NCBI RefSeq assembly: GCF_030817655.1
Contig: NZ_JAUSZM010000003.1
Span: forward strand, 1,364,001 to 1,428,000
DNA: 64,000 nucleotides
Reading direction: 5' to 3'
Source of the DNA: Streptomyces sp. V4I2
GTDB lineage: Bacteria; Actinomycetota; Actinomycetes; Streptomycetales; Streptomycetaceae
The notes below the pieces were generated by a model. It saw only the letters and a program-made list of their open reading frames with translations. It searched no databases and was not told the origin of the DNA. The first letter of the stretch is position 1. Each line of letters begins with the position of its first letter. Shown one piece after another: positions 8,175-16,318 of the stretch. Made by a program: the position numbers and the translations under genes.

Positions 8175-9406
8175 CGGTCGTCCTCCTTCGGCTTCACCTT
8201 CGACGGCAGTACGGCCAGCACCCGGAACCCTCCGTCGGCGCGCGGGCCCGCCTCGATCGTGCCACCCAGCGCGGCGGCCCGCTCCCGCATTCCGGCCAGA
8301 CCGTTGCCGCTGCCGCCCGCCTCGGCGCCGGTCGCGGGTCCGTCGTCGTCGATGCGCAGCCGTAGCGCGCCGCCGTCGTGATCGAGCCGCACGCGCGCGT
8401 GCCGTGAACCGGAGTGCCGTACGACGTTGGTGAGTGCCTCCTGGACGAAACGGAAGGCCGCGAGGTCCGTCCCCGGGGCGAGCCGGGGAGGCTCGCCCTC
8501 GACCTCGACCGTGAGGCCCGCGCCCGCCGCCTGTTCCACCAGCTCGGGCAGCCGGTCGAGGCCGGGCGCCGGCGCGCGCGGCGCGTCCCCCGGCGTGCGC
8601 AGCGTGTCGAGGACCTGGCGGACCTCGCCGAGCGCCTCCTTGCTGGCGGCCTTGATGGTGGTGAGCGCCGTGCGTGCCTGTTCCGGGTCGGTGTCGAGGA
8701 GTGCGAGGCCGACGCCCGCCTGCACATTGATGACCGAGATGCTGTGCGCGAGGACGTCGTGCAGCTCACGGGCGATCCGCAGCCGCTCCTCGTCCGCGCG
8801 CCGCCGCGCCGCCTGCGCGCGCTCCGCCCGCTCCCGGGCCCACTGCTCACGCCGGGTGCGGGCGAGCTCCGACACCGCGAGGATCGCGACCATCCAGGTG
8901 GCGACCACGACCTCCTGCCCCCAGGAGGCGGCGTCGTCCCCGGACGGCGGCAGCCACCGGTACAGCCAGTGCGCCACCAGCACATGCCCGGCCCAGAGCA
9001 TCCCCAGCGCCGCCCAGGCGGACCGGCGGTGCCCGGCGACGACGGCGTTGAAGCAGGCCAGCGCGACGGCCAGGAAGACCGGCCCGTACGGGTAGCCCGC
9101 CCCGAGGTAGAGCATCGCGGCGGCAGCCGTGCCGAACATGACGAGCACCGGATGCCGCCACCGCCACAGCAGCAGACCCGCGGCCAGGATCAGCAGCACG
9201 CGCGCGAAGGGGTCCAGGGGAGCTCGCTCGCCGGCCTGCTCGGCGGCCGCGTAGTTCGACCCGGCGAGCACGAACACGGTGAACAGCACGGTGGAGGGCC
9301 ACGGCCACCGGGCCCGCCGCTCCTCCTCGCTGCCGCGGTCCAGCCACGGCGGCCCGTGCCGCCACCACTGCGGCGGGCCGCCCCCGCGTACGCGCTCCAC
9401 GTCCAT
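8171..9406 (-). CDS. Sensor histidine kinase, HisKA_3 (NarX/DesK) type
   Basis: About 411 residues. The N-terminal half has four to five hydrophobic segments (FTVFVLAGSNYAA through TWMVAILAVSELA) without a large extracellular loop, so sensing is probably within or close to the membrane. Then a coiled linker rich in Arg/Glu, the H-box RELHDVLAHSISVINVQA with the phospho-His, and the ATPase region with an N-box (ALTNVVRHSG) and a G-box (GNGLAGMRERAAALGGT). Start ATG 9406 or GTG 9415; neither has a clear RBS. Forms a two-component pair with the overlapping response regulator. Confidence 0.92.
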   Translation of the reverse strand: MDVERVRGGGPPQWWRHGPPWLDRGSEEERRARWPWPSTVLFTVFVLAGSNYAAAEQAGERAPLDPFARVLLILAAGLLLWRWRHPVLVMFGTAAAAMLYLGAGYPYGPVFLAVALACFNAVVAGHRRSAWAALGMLWAGHVLVAHWLYRWLPPSGDDAASWGQEVVVATWMVAILAVSELARTRREQWARERAERAQAARRRADEERLRIARELHDVLAHSISVINVQAGVGLALLDTDPEQARTALTTIKAASKEALGEVRQVLDTLRTPGDAPRAPAPGLDRLPELVEQAAGAGLTVEVEGEPPRLAPGTDLAAFRFVQEALTNVVRHSGSRHARVRLDHDGGALRLRIDDDGPATGAEAGGSGNGLAGMRERAAALGGTIEAGPRADGGFRVLAVLPSKVKPKEDDR

Positions 9407-9565
9407 GACCGCCACGCTAGACGCCGGGGGCGGTCGGCGGCGTCAGCCGAGCGCGGTGATCACACGTACTCCCCGCGAAGTACGTCGGCCGCCTCGGGCT
9501 CCCTGATCCGCGGCCGCTTCGGCGCGCGGCCCACCTGTCGGTGCCGTCCGCTCCAGGGTCGATGC

Positions 9566-10285
9566 TCAGCCCTTCCCGGCGTCCCCGTGCTGCGGATCCA
9601 CCAGCCCCACCCCGCGCGCCAGTTGCGCCACCGCCTGCCGGAAGAACGGCTCACGGTCCTCCACCACCCGGTTGAACTGCCCGAACAGCTCGAACCCGAT
9701 CAGCCCGAACAGCTGGGCCCAGGCCGCGACGAGCGCCGTGACCGTCTCGGGCGGGAGGTCGGGGGCGAGGTCGGCGGTCATCCGGTCGGCCTCGGCCCGC
9801 AGTTCGGCGGGCAGCGGGGGCGTGACGAGACCGGGGCCCTGGTGGGCTTCGCGCAGGATGGCGGTCAGGACGAGGCCAATGCGGGAGGCGGCCGGGACGG
9901 TGGTCTGGGGCGCGGCGTAGCCGGGCACCGGCGATCCGTAGATCAGCGCGTACTCGTGTGGGTGCCCGAGCGCCCACGCGCGGGCGGCCTCGCACACCGC
10001 CGACCAGCGCCGCACGGGGCCGGCGTCGGCGGCAGCGGCATGCGCCTGCTCCACGGTCTCGCCAAGGGAGTCGTAGGCGTCGATGATGAGCGCGGTGAGC
10101 AGGTCGTCGCGGCTGGGGAAATAGCGGTACAGCGCGGAGGAGACCATGCCGAGTTCGCGGGCCACGGCACGCAAGGAGAGCTTGGCGGCGCCTTCGGCGG
10201 CGAGCTGTCTGCGCGCCTCGTCCTTGATGGCCGCGGTGACTTCGATCCTGGCGCGAGCTCGCGCGCCGTGTGTGGGGCTGCTCAT
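9566..10285 (-). CDS. TetR-family regulator
   Basis: A 239-residue repressor. The N-terminal helix-turn-helix is clear: EVTAAIKDEARRQLAAEGAA, LSLRAVARELGMVSSALYRY, FPSRDDLLTALI. The rest is the helical ligand-binding and dimer domain, with a TetR_C-like WHG-type helix pair in the middle (AWALGHPHEYALIYGSPVPG), as in the WHG domain group. Divergent from the F420-type nitroreductase gene. Two copies of a GAGAGCAGYGCTC site lie in the 167-bp gap and are probably its operators, implying autorepression and control of the neighbour. Confidence 0.9.
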   Translation of the reverse strand: MSSPTHGARARARIEVTAAIKDEARRQLAAEGAAKLSLRAVARELGMVSSALYRYFPSRDDLLTALIIDAYDSLGETVEQAHAAAADAGPVRRWSAVCEAARAWALGHPHEYALIYGSPVPGYAAPQTTVPAASRIGLVLTAILREAHQGPGLVTPPLPAELRAEADRMTADLAPDLPPETVTALVAAWAQLFGLIGFELFGQFNRVVEDREPFFRQAVAQLARGVGLVDPQHGDAGKG

Positions 10286-10345
10286 GCCGTCAGTGTTCCA
10301 CGAAAGGAGAGCGGTGCGCACAAACGAGAGCACCGAACAAAAAAG

Positions 10346-10358
10346 AGAGCAGCGCTCT
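10346..10358. promoter_or_regulatory. TetR operator copy 1
   Basis: AGAGC-AGC-GCTCT inverted repeat, part of the longer shared string GAGAGCAGCGCTC. It lies 61 bases upstream of the TetR start. A near-identical copy occurs 54 bases away towards the nitroreductase gene, which is what makes this an operator rather than chance. Confidence 0.6.
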
Positions 10359-10400
10359 TGCCCTGGATCACCGATCTCTGACAGACTGCACATCAAGCGA

Positions 10401-10411
10401 GAGCAGTGCTC
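10401..10411. promoter_or_regulatory. TetR operator copy 2
   Basis: GAGC-AGT-GCTC inverted repeat, in the string GAGAGCAGTGCTCAC, 42 bases upstream of the nitroreductase start. It differs from copy 1 in the central base. Weaker relatives (GAGAGCGGTGCGC at about 10308 and GTGAGCGGCACTC at about 10419) flank the two. Confidence 0.6.
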
Positions 10412-10452
10412 ACAAAGGTGAGCGGCACTCTTCTCAATCTCTGGGGGTCCCC

Positions 10453-10902
10453 ATGTCCACGCACGTCAAGAAGCCCGGCTGGTTCACCGTCAACGTCTTC
10501 AACCGGCTCGTGGCATGGATGACCCGCCGGGGCATGAGCGTCTGGGGCTCCCGGGTCCTGGCGGTCCGCGGCCGCAAGAGCGGCGAGTGGCGGACCACCC
10601 CCGTGAACCTGCTGACCGTGGACGGACAGCAGTATCTGGTCGCCCCGCGCGGTCATGTGCAGTGGACGCACAACATGAGCGCGGCCGGCGGCGGTGAACT
10701 GCACCTCGGCAAGACCGTGGACGTGTTCACCGCGACCGAGGTCACCGACGACGACAAGGTTCCGCTGCTGCGCGCCTACCTCAAGCGCTGGAAGGCCGAG
10801 GTCGGCGTCTTCTTCAACGGCGTCGGCCCGGACTCGCCCGACGCCGAGCTGCGCCGGATCGCCCCCGACCACCCGGTCTTCCGGATCACGGTCACGAGCT
10901 GA
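10453..10902 (+). CDS. Nitroreductase/F420-dependent deazaflavin reductase-like (DUF385) protein
   Basis: A 149-residue single-domain split-barrel protein: WFTVNVFNRLVAWMTRRG, then the strand pair VLAVRGRKSGEWRTTPVNLL and the VAPRGHVQWTHNMSAAG loop. These are the hallmarks of the deazaflavin (F420)-dependent nitroreductase (Ddn/DUF385) family, in which the RGRKSG segment contacts the F420 phosphate and the WxxN loop shapes the active site. Likely role: F420H2-dependent reduction of quinones or xenobiotics. Divergent from and probably repressed by the TetR gene. The last 11 bases overlap the convergent FAD enzyme gene. Confidence 0.85.
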   Translation: MSTHVKKPGWFTVNVFNRLVAWMTRRGMSVWGSRVLAVRGRKSGEWRTTPVNLLTVDGQQYLVAPRGHVQWTHNMSAAGGGELHLGKTVDVFTATEVTDDDKVPLLRAYLKRWKAEVGVFFNGVGPDSPDAELRRIAPDHPVFRITVTS

Positions 10903-12154
10903 CGTCGGCGGCGTCACCGGCGGAACCCGCCTGGTGCCGGTCCAGCGCGGTCAGGGCACGCTGGACCATCGGACGGGTACGGACGATCTCACCCAGCGAC
11001 GTGGCGCCGCGGGTGATGTCCATGAACGCCTTCCAGACCGGGCGAACACCGGTCAGCCCCGCGTGGAACAGGCCGGGACGCCGCTCGAACGCGATCAGGA
11101 GCCGCTTTCCGACGCTCATCTCGACGCCGAGCCCGGCCTTGATCGCGAACGCGTAGTTCAGGGCCTGGCGGCGGGTGTCCACCGCGTCGTGCGCCTCCGC
11201 GATCCGGACCGCCCACTCCCCCGCGAGCCGGCCGGAGCGCAGCGCGAACGAGATGCCCTCGCGGGTCCACGGCTCCAGCAGCCCCGCCGCGTCCCCGCAG
11301 ACCAGCACCCGCCCGCGCGACAGCGGTGAGTCGTCGGCACGGCAACGGGTCAGGTGGCCGGAGGAGTTGCTCGGTTCGAAGCCGGCGAGACCGAGGCGGC
11401 CGATGAAGTCCTCCAAGTACCGCTTGGTCGCGGCGCCTTCGCCGCGCGCGGAGATCACACCGACCGTCAGGGTGTCGCCCTTGGGGAACACCCAGCCGTA
11501 ACTGCCGGGGATCGGCCCCCAGTCGATGAGCACCCGTCCCTTCCAGTCCTCGGCGACCGTCTGAGGCACCGGGATCTCCGCCTCCAGGCCGAGGTCCACC
11601 TGGTCGAGCTTCACGCCGACATGCGCTCCTATGCGGCTGGCGCTGCCGTCCGCGCCGACGACGGCACGCGCGAGCACCGTCTCGCCGCCCTGCAGGACCA
11701 CCGCGACCGTGCGCCGGTCCGGCACCGCCGAGCCGTGCTGCTCGACCCGCTGCACGGTGACGCCCGTGCGCAGCTCGGCGCCCGCCTTCTGCGCGTGCTC
11801 GACCAGCTGCTGGTCGAACTCGGGCCGGTTGATCAGCCCGAACAGCATCTGCCGGGAGCGGCGAGTGCGGGCGAAGCGGCCGTTGTGCGAGAACGTCACC
11901 GCGTGCACCCGGTCCCGGAACGGCAGCTCGAAACCGGGCGGCAGACTGTCCCGCGAGGGGCCGATGATGCCGCCGCCGCACGTCTTGTACCGGGGCAGCT
12001 CCGCCTTCTCCAGCAGGAGCACACGCCTCCCCGCGACCGCCGCCGCATAGGCGGCCGAAGCCCCCGCGGGCCCCGCGCCCACCACGACGACGTCCCACAC
12101 CTGCTGCCCGTCGTCCGCCGAAGCGTCGTCCGCCGAAGAGTTCTCGCTGCTCAC
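10892..12154 (-). CDS. FAD-dependent geranylgeranyl-reductase-family oxidoreductase
   Basis: A 420-residue flavoprotein. Residues about 20-50 hold the Rossmann motif VVGAGPAGASAAYAAAVAGR followed by the acidic strand end LLLEKAELPRYKTCGGG; the PxxKxCGGG segment is typical of geranylgeranyl reductases. Further on come the ADGSASRIGAHVG motif and the second FAD motif VLVCGDAAGLLEPWTREGIS. Family members saturate isoprenoid chains, for example in menaquinone or archaeal-type lipids; in actinomycetes one member (MenJ type) reduces the menaquinone tail. The substrate here is not proven. The N-terminus carries an acidic Ser/Ala/Asp tail of about 20 residues. Confidence 0.88.
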   Translation of the reverse strand: MSSENSSADDASADDGQQVWDVVVVGAGPAGASAAYAAAVAGRRVLLLEKAELPRYKTCGGGIIGPSRDSLPPGFELPFRDRVHAVTFSHNGRFARTRRSRQMLFGLINRPEFDQQLVEHAQKAGAELRTGVTVQRVEQHGSAVPDRRTVAVVLQGGETVLARAVVGADGSASRIGAHVGVKLDQVDLGLEAEIPVPQTVAEDWKGRVLIDWGPIPGSYGWVFPKGDTLTVGVISARGEGAATKRYLEDFIGRLGLAGFEPSNSSGHLTRCRADDSPLSRGRVLVCGDAAGLLEPWTREGISFALRSGRLAGEWAVRIAEAHDAVDTRRQALNYAFAIKAGLGVEMSVGKRLLIAFERRPGLFHAGLTGVRPVWKAFMDITRGATSLGEIVRTRPMVQRALTALDRHQAGSAGDAADVSS

Positions 12155-12287
12155 GATGGTCTACTGCTCCCGATCAAGCCGCTGCCGCACCTGTCCCCCG
12201 CATCCTACGGCCGACGTGCCCACAGATCGCTGTGGGAGGATCTACGGCACTCATCGGTACAACGTCGCACCCACAAGGAGCGTGCCC

Positions 12288-13643
12288 ATGTCGTCGAATC
12301 CGGTCGCCGAGACCGTCGCCTCGCTGATGCCGAGGGCGAAGGCGGAGCTCACCGAGCTGGTGGCCTTCAAGTCGGTGGCGGACTTCGACCAGTTCCCCAG
12401 GAGCGAGAGCGAGGGCGCCGCCCGCTGGGTCGCCGACGCGCTCACCGCCGAGGGCTTTCAGGACGTGGCCCTGCTCGACACTCCCGACGGCACGCAGTCG
12501 GTGTACGGCTACCTGCCGGGCCCCGCGGGCGCCAAGACGGTCCTGCTGTACGCCCACTACGACGTGCAGCCCCCGCTGGACGAGGCCGCCTGGACCACGC
12601 CGCCCTTCGAGCTGACCGAGCGCGACGGACGCTGGTACGGACGTGGGGCCGCCGACTGCAAGGGCGGCGTGATCATGCACCTGCTCGCGCTGCGCGCCCT
12701 CAAGGCCAACGGTGGCGTCCCGGTGCACGTCAAGGTCATCGCCGAGGGCTCGGAGGAGATGGGCACGGGCGGCCTGGAGCGGTACGCCGAGGAGCACCCC
12801 GACCTGCTGGAGGCCGACACCATCGTCATCGGCGACGCGGGCAACTTCCGGGTCGGCCTGCCGACGGTCACCGCCACCCTGCGCGGCATGACCCTGGTCC
12901 GCGTGCAGATCGACACCCTCGAAGGGAACCTGCACTCGGGCCAGTTCGGCGGCGCGGCCCCCGACGCGCTCGGCGCCCTGATCCGCGTCCTCGACTCGCT
13001 GCGCGCCGAGGACGGCTCGACGACGGTCGACGGGCTCACGCCGGACACGTCCTGGGACGGGTTGCGGTACGACGAGGAGCAGTTCCGACAGGACGCCAAG
13101 GTGCTGGACGGCGTGCGGCTGATCGGCTCCGGCACGGTCGCCGACCGCATCTGGGCCCGGCCCGCCGTCACCGTCCTCGGCATCGACTGCCCGCCGGTCG
13201 TCGGCGCCACCCCGTCGGTGCAGGCGAGCGCCCGCGCGCTGATCAGCCTGCGGGTGCCGCCGGGCATCGACGCGGCCGAGGCGACCAAGCTGCTGGAGGC
13301 CCACGTGGCGGCGCACACCCCGTGGGGCGCCCGGGTGCGCACCGAGCAGATCGGCCAGGGCCAGCCGTTCAGCGCGGACACGGCCAGCCCGGCGTACGCG
13401 GCGATGGCCGAGGCGATGGCCGTCGCCTATCCCGGCCAGGAGATGCAGTACGCCGGCCAGGGCGGCTCCATCCCCCTGTGCAACACCCTCGCCGCCCTCT
13501 ACCCGCACGCGGAGATCCTCCTCATCGGCCTGAGCGAGCCGGAGGCCCAGATCCACGCGGTGAACGAGAGCGTGCACCCGGACGAACTGGAGCGGCTGTC
13601 GGTGGCGGAGGCGCTGTTCCTGCGCACCTACGCGGCGAGCTGA
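12288..13643 (+). CDS. M20-family dipeptidase/metallopeptidase
   Basis: A 451-residue cytosolic zinc peptidase. Metal and catalytic motifs are in order: LLYAHYDVQPP (His, catalytic Asp), RGAADCKGGV (bridging Asp), AEGSEEMGTGGL (catalytic and metal Glu), VIGDAGN, and a C-terminal His in ESVHPDEL. The dimerisation domain lies in between, starting near MTLVRVQIDTLEGNLHSGQF. This order and the HSGQFGG motif match the carnosinase/CNDP-like dipeptidase branch. ATG at 12288 has AAGGAG 8 bases upstream. Its stop lies almost at the deletion joint with the following truncated MBL gene. Confidence 0.92.
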   Translation: MSSNPVAETVASLMPRAKAELTELVAFKSVADFDQFPRSESEGAARWVADALTAEGFQDVALLDTPDGTQSVYGYLPGPAGAKTVLLYAHYDVQPPLDEAAWTTPPFELTERDGRWYGRGAADCKGGVIMHLLALRALKANGGVPVHVKVIAEGSEEMGTGGLERYAEEHPDLLEADTIVIGDAGNFRVGLPTVTATLRGMTLVRVQIDTLEGNLHSGQFGGAAPDALGALIRVLDSLRAEDGSTTVDGLTPDTSWDGLRYDEEQFRQDAKVLDGVRLIGSGTVADRIWARPAVTVLGIDCPPVVGATPSVQASARALISLRVPPGIDAAEATKLLEAHVAAHTPWGARVRTEQIGQGQPFSADTASPAYAAMAEAMAVAYPGQEMQYAGQGGSIPLCNTLAALYPHAEILLIGLSEPEAQIHAVNESVHPDELERLSVAEALFLRTYAAS

Positions 13644-14226
13644 CCGGCCGATCGCCGAACTCGCCGACACCCTGGGGCACGTACGGCGGATCGTGCTCAC
13701 CCACTTCCACGAGGACCACGTGGGCGGCGCCGCCGAACTGGCGGGGTCGACCGGCGCCGAGGTGCTGGTCCACCGCCTGGACGCACCCGTCGTACGGGGT
13801 GAAGCCCCCGGTCCGCCACCGGTGTTCGAGGACTGGGAGCGCCCCCTGCACGCGGCGGCCGTACGGCACTTGCCCCAGGGTGAGTACGCGCGACCGCCGC
13901 AGGTCACCGAGGTCGACGGCGATCTCCTCGACTTCGGCGGCGGTGCGCGCGTCGTCCACGTCCCCGGCCACACGCACGGCAGCATCGCGATCCACCTCCC
14001 GCGGCACGGCGTGCTGTGCACGGGGGACGCCGTCGCCGCGTCTCCGGTCGACGGGAGCGTGATGCTCGGCGTGTTCAACCTCGACCGGGCTCAGGCGATC
14101 GCCTCGTACCACCGGCCGGCGGCCCTGGACGCGGACGTGGTCTGCTTCGGGCACGGCGATCCGGTGCTCGGGCGGGCCTCGGTCGTCCTTCGGGAATCGG
14201 CGGACGGGTACCCGGCCCCGGCGTGA
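13642..14226 (+). pseudogene. MBL-fold hydrolase lacking its N-terminus
   Basis: From about 13645 the frame reads IAELADTLGHVRRIVLTHFHEDHVGGAAEL split across the HxHxDH zinc motif (THFHEDHVGG), then the later ligands in VPGHTHGS, TGDAV and FGHGDPV. The core active site is complete, but the first beta-strands of the fold (about 50-60 residues, including the usual VLVDTG segment) are missing: sequence with MBL similarity starts directly at the stop codon of the M20 gene. GTG at 13693 would start inside the LTHFHEDH strand, and no RBS is seen. Probably a deletion product and non-functional, unless the gene is read by coupling. Confidence 0.75.
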
Positions 14227-14237
14227 GGATGGGCATC

Positions 14238-15299
14238 ATGTCCCGTCCCGCGCGCCTCGCCGCCCACAGTGAACTCGCCACGTCCCTCGCCCTGCTCAGC
14301 GACCACGAGCTCGCCGAACTGGTGGAGTCCGGCGTGCCCGTCGGCACCGGGATCGGGGGGCAGGTCCTGCACGTCGACGTGGACGGACGGCGGGTCTTCG
14401 TCAAGCGCGTGCCGCTGACGGACACCGAGTTGCTCCCGGAGCACGCGCGGTCCACGGCGAACGTCTCCGGCCTGCCGTCCTCCTGCCACTACGGCATCGG
14501 CAAGGGGCCGGGCTTCGGGGCCTGGCGGGAGCTCGCCGTGCACACGATGACGACCGGCTGGGTCCTCACCGGCGCCTTTCCGGGCTTCCCGCTGACGCAC
14601 CACTGGCGGGTCCTGCCCGCCGAGCCCCAGCCGCTGCCGGAGGAACTGGCCGACGTGGACCGGACCGTCGCCTACTGGGGCGGAAGCCCGCAGGTGCGCG
14701 CGTGCCTCGAGGCCCTGCGGACGGCCACGGCGAGCCTGACCCTGTTCCTGGAGTACATCCCCTTCACTCTCCACGACTGGCTCGACGCACGGATCCGCAC
14801 CGAGGACGCCGACACCGCGTGCGCGCTGGTGGAGCGGGGCCTGACGGAAGTCGCCGACTTCCTGGACGAACGCCAACTCATCCATTTCGACGCCCACTTC
14901 GAGAACATCCTCACCGACGGCCGGCAGCTCTACTTCGCGGACTACGGCCTCGCGCTGTCCTCCCGCTTCCGTCTAACTCCGCCGGAGCACGCGTTCTTCG
15001 ACCGGCACCGCGACTACGACCGCGCCTACGCCACCTCGTACTTCGTCAACTGGCTCGCGACCGCCCTGCACGGGTACGGCCGTGACGACCGCGAGGCGTT
15101 CATCCGTGCCTGCGCCCACGGAGCGCGCCCCGAGGGGACGCCGCGGGCGGCCGCCCGGATCATCACCCGGCACGCGCCGCTCACCGCCGTGCTGAACGAC
15201 TTCTTCCGGCGACTGGACCGGGAAGGACCGCTCATGCCCTACCCGTACGAGGAGATCCGGCGCGCCCTCTACGCCAGCGGTGCCACGCTCTCCGCGTAG
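14238..15299 (+). CDS. Atypical protein-kinase-like (kinase-fold) protein
   Basis: A 353-residue soluble protein. The catalytic loop appears as QLIHFDAHFENILTDG (HxDxxxxN), followed by LYFADYGLALSS, where ADYG replaces the usual DFG. An N-lobe lysine is likely in RRVFVKRVPLT. The helices between contain LFLEYIPFTLHDWLDARI. It belongs with kinase-fold phosphotransferases of unknown substrate (small-molecule or protein). There is no membrane segment. ATG at 14238 follows GAGGATGG; ATG 14229 is an alternative. It directly follows the broken MBL gene, and its 3' end overlaps the convergent ABC ATPase gene by 31 bases. Confidence 0.7.
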   Translation: MSRPARLAAHSELATSLALLSDHELAELVESGVPVGTGIGGQVLHVDVDGRRVFVKRVPLTDTELLPEHARSTANVSGLPSSCHYGIGKGPGFGAWRELAVHTMTTGWVLTGAFPGFPLTHHWRVLPAEPQPLPEELADVDRTVAYWGGSPQVRACLEALRTATASLTLFLEYIPFTLHDWLDARIRTEDADTACALVERGLTEVADFLDERQLIHFDAHFENILTDGRQLYFADYGLALSSRFRLTPPEHAFFDRHRDYDRAYATSYFVNWLATALHGYGRDDREAFIRACAHGARPEGTPRAAARIITRHAPLTAVLNDFFRRLDREGPLMPYPYEEIRRALYASGATLSA

Positions 15300-16318
15300 T
15301 GGCAGGCGACCGGGTTGCCGTCGCCCCGGTCGAGCAGCTCGGGTTCCCGCTCCCTGCAAGCCGTGCGCTCCTCCTCGGTGAGCGCTGCCGCGAACTTCGG
15401 GCAGCGGGTGCGGAATCGGCAACCGGAGGGCGGATCGATCGGCGACGGAACGTCACCGGTGAGACGGATGCGCTCGCTCCGCACCACGTCCGGGTCGGTC
15501 TCGGGGACCGCGGACAGCAACGCGCGTGTGTAGGGGTGCTGCGGCCGCTCGTACAGCGACTCCCGGTCGGCCACCTCGACGATCCGGCCGAGGTACATCA
15601 CCGCGACGCGCTCGGAGAAGTGACGGACGACGGCGAGGTCGTGGGCGATGAACAGGAAGGCGATGCCGAACTCCCGCTGCAGGTCCTGCAACAGGTTGAC
15701 GACCTGGGCCTGGATGGAGACGTCCAGCGCCGACACCGGTTCGTCGGCCACGATGAGCTTGGGCCGCAGGGCGAGGGCGCGGGCGATGCCGATGCGCTGA
15801 CGCTGGCCGCCGGAGAACTCGTTCGGGTAGCGGTTGTAGTGCTCGGGGTTGAGGCCCACCGTTTCGAGGAGTTCCTGCGCCCGCTTCTTGTGGCCCTGCG
15901 GCGGATGGATGCCGTTGAGCTTCATCGGCGTCTCGATGATGGTGCCGACCGTGTGCCTCGGATTCAGCGAGGAGTACGGGTCCTGGAAGATCATCTGGAG
16001 GTTGCGGCGCGCGTCCCGCAGCTTCGCCGAAGGCTGGTGGGTGATGTCCTCGCCGTCGAACACGATGGAACCGGCCGTGGGTTCCAGCAGCCGAGTCACC
16101 AGGCGGCCCGTGGTCGACTTGCCGCAGCCGGACTCGCCGACCAGGCCCAGCGACTCCCCGGCGCCGACCGAGAAATCGATGCCGTCGACGGCGTGTACGG
16201 CACCGACCTGCCGCTGGAAGACGATGCCCTGCCGGATGGGGAAGTGCTTCTGCAGTCCTCTGACTTCGAGCAGCGGCTTGTCGGCCGGTGGGGTCGGTGA
16301 TTCCTGGACGGTGCTCAC
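15269..16318 (-). CDS. Oligopeptide ABC transporter ATP-binding protein (OppF/DppF type)
   Basis: A 349-residue ATPase and last gene of a five-gene import operon. Walker A is GESGCGKSTTG, the Q-loop is MIFQDPYSSLNP, the signature is SGGQRQRIGIARAL, Walker B is LIVADEP and the H-loop is IAHDL. The C-terminal extension HPYTRALLSAVPE and the cysteine group GCRFRTRCP...C...ACHY is the oligopeptide/dipeptide-specific tail, which in family members can hold an Fe-S cluster. Starts with GTG at 16318, which overlaps the stop of the upstream ATPase gene (GTGA). Together with that gene it powers peptide uptake. Confidence 0.93.
   Translation of the reverse strand: MSTVQESPTPPADKPLLEVRGLQKHFPIRQGIVFQRQVGAVHAVDGIDFSVGAGESLGLVGESGCGKSTTGRLVTRLLEPTAGSIVFDGEDITHQPSAKLRDARRNLQMIFQDPYSSLNPRHTVGTIIETPMKLNGIHPPQGHKKRAQELLETVGLNPEHYNRYPNEFSGGQRQRIGIARALALRPKLIVADEPVSALDVSIQAQVVNLLQDLQREFGIAFLFIAHDLAVVRHFSERVAVMYLGRIVEVADRESLYERPQHPYTRALLSAVPETDPDVVRSERIRLTGDVPSPIDPPSGCRFRTRCPKFAAALTEEERTACREREPELLDRGDGNPVACHYAESVAPLA

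Noticed and set aside
11354..14062. A 902-codon frame opposite and alongside the FAD enzyme and dipeptidase genes
   Set aside because: It lies antisense to one and out of frame with the other, has Arg/Pro/Gly/His-rich composition, no RBS and no domain.
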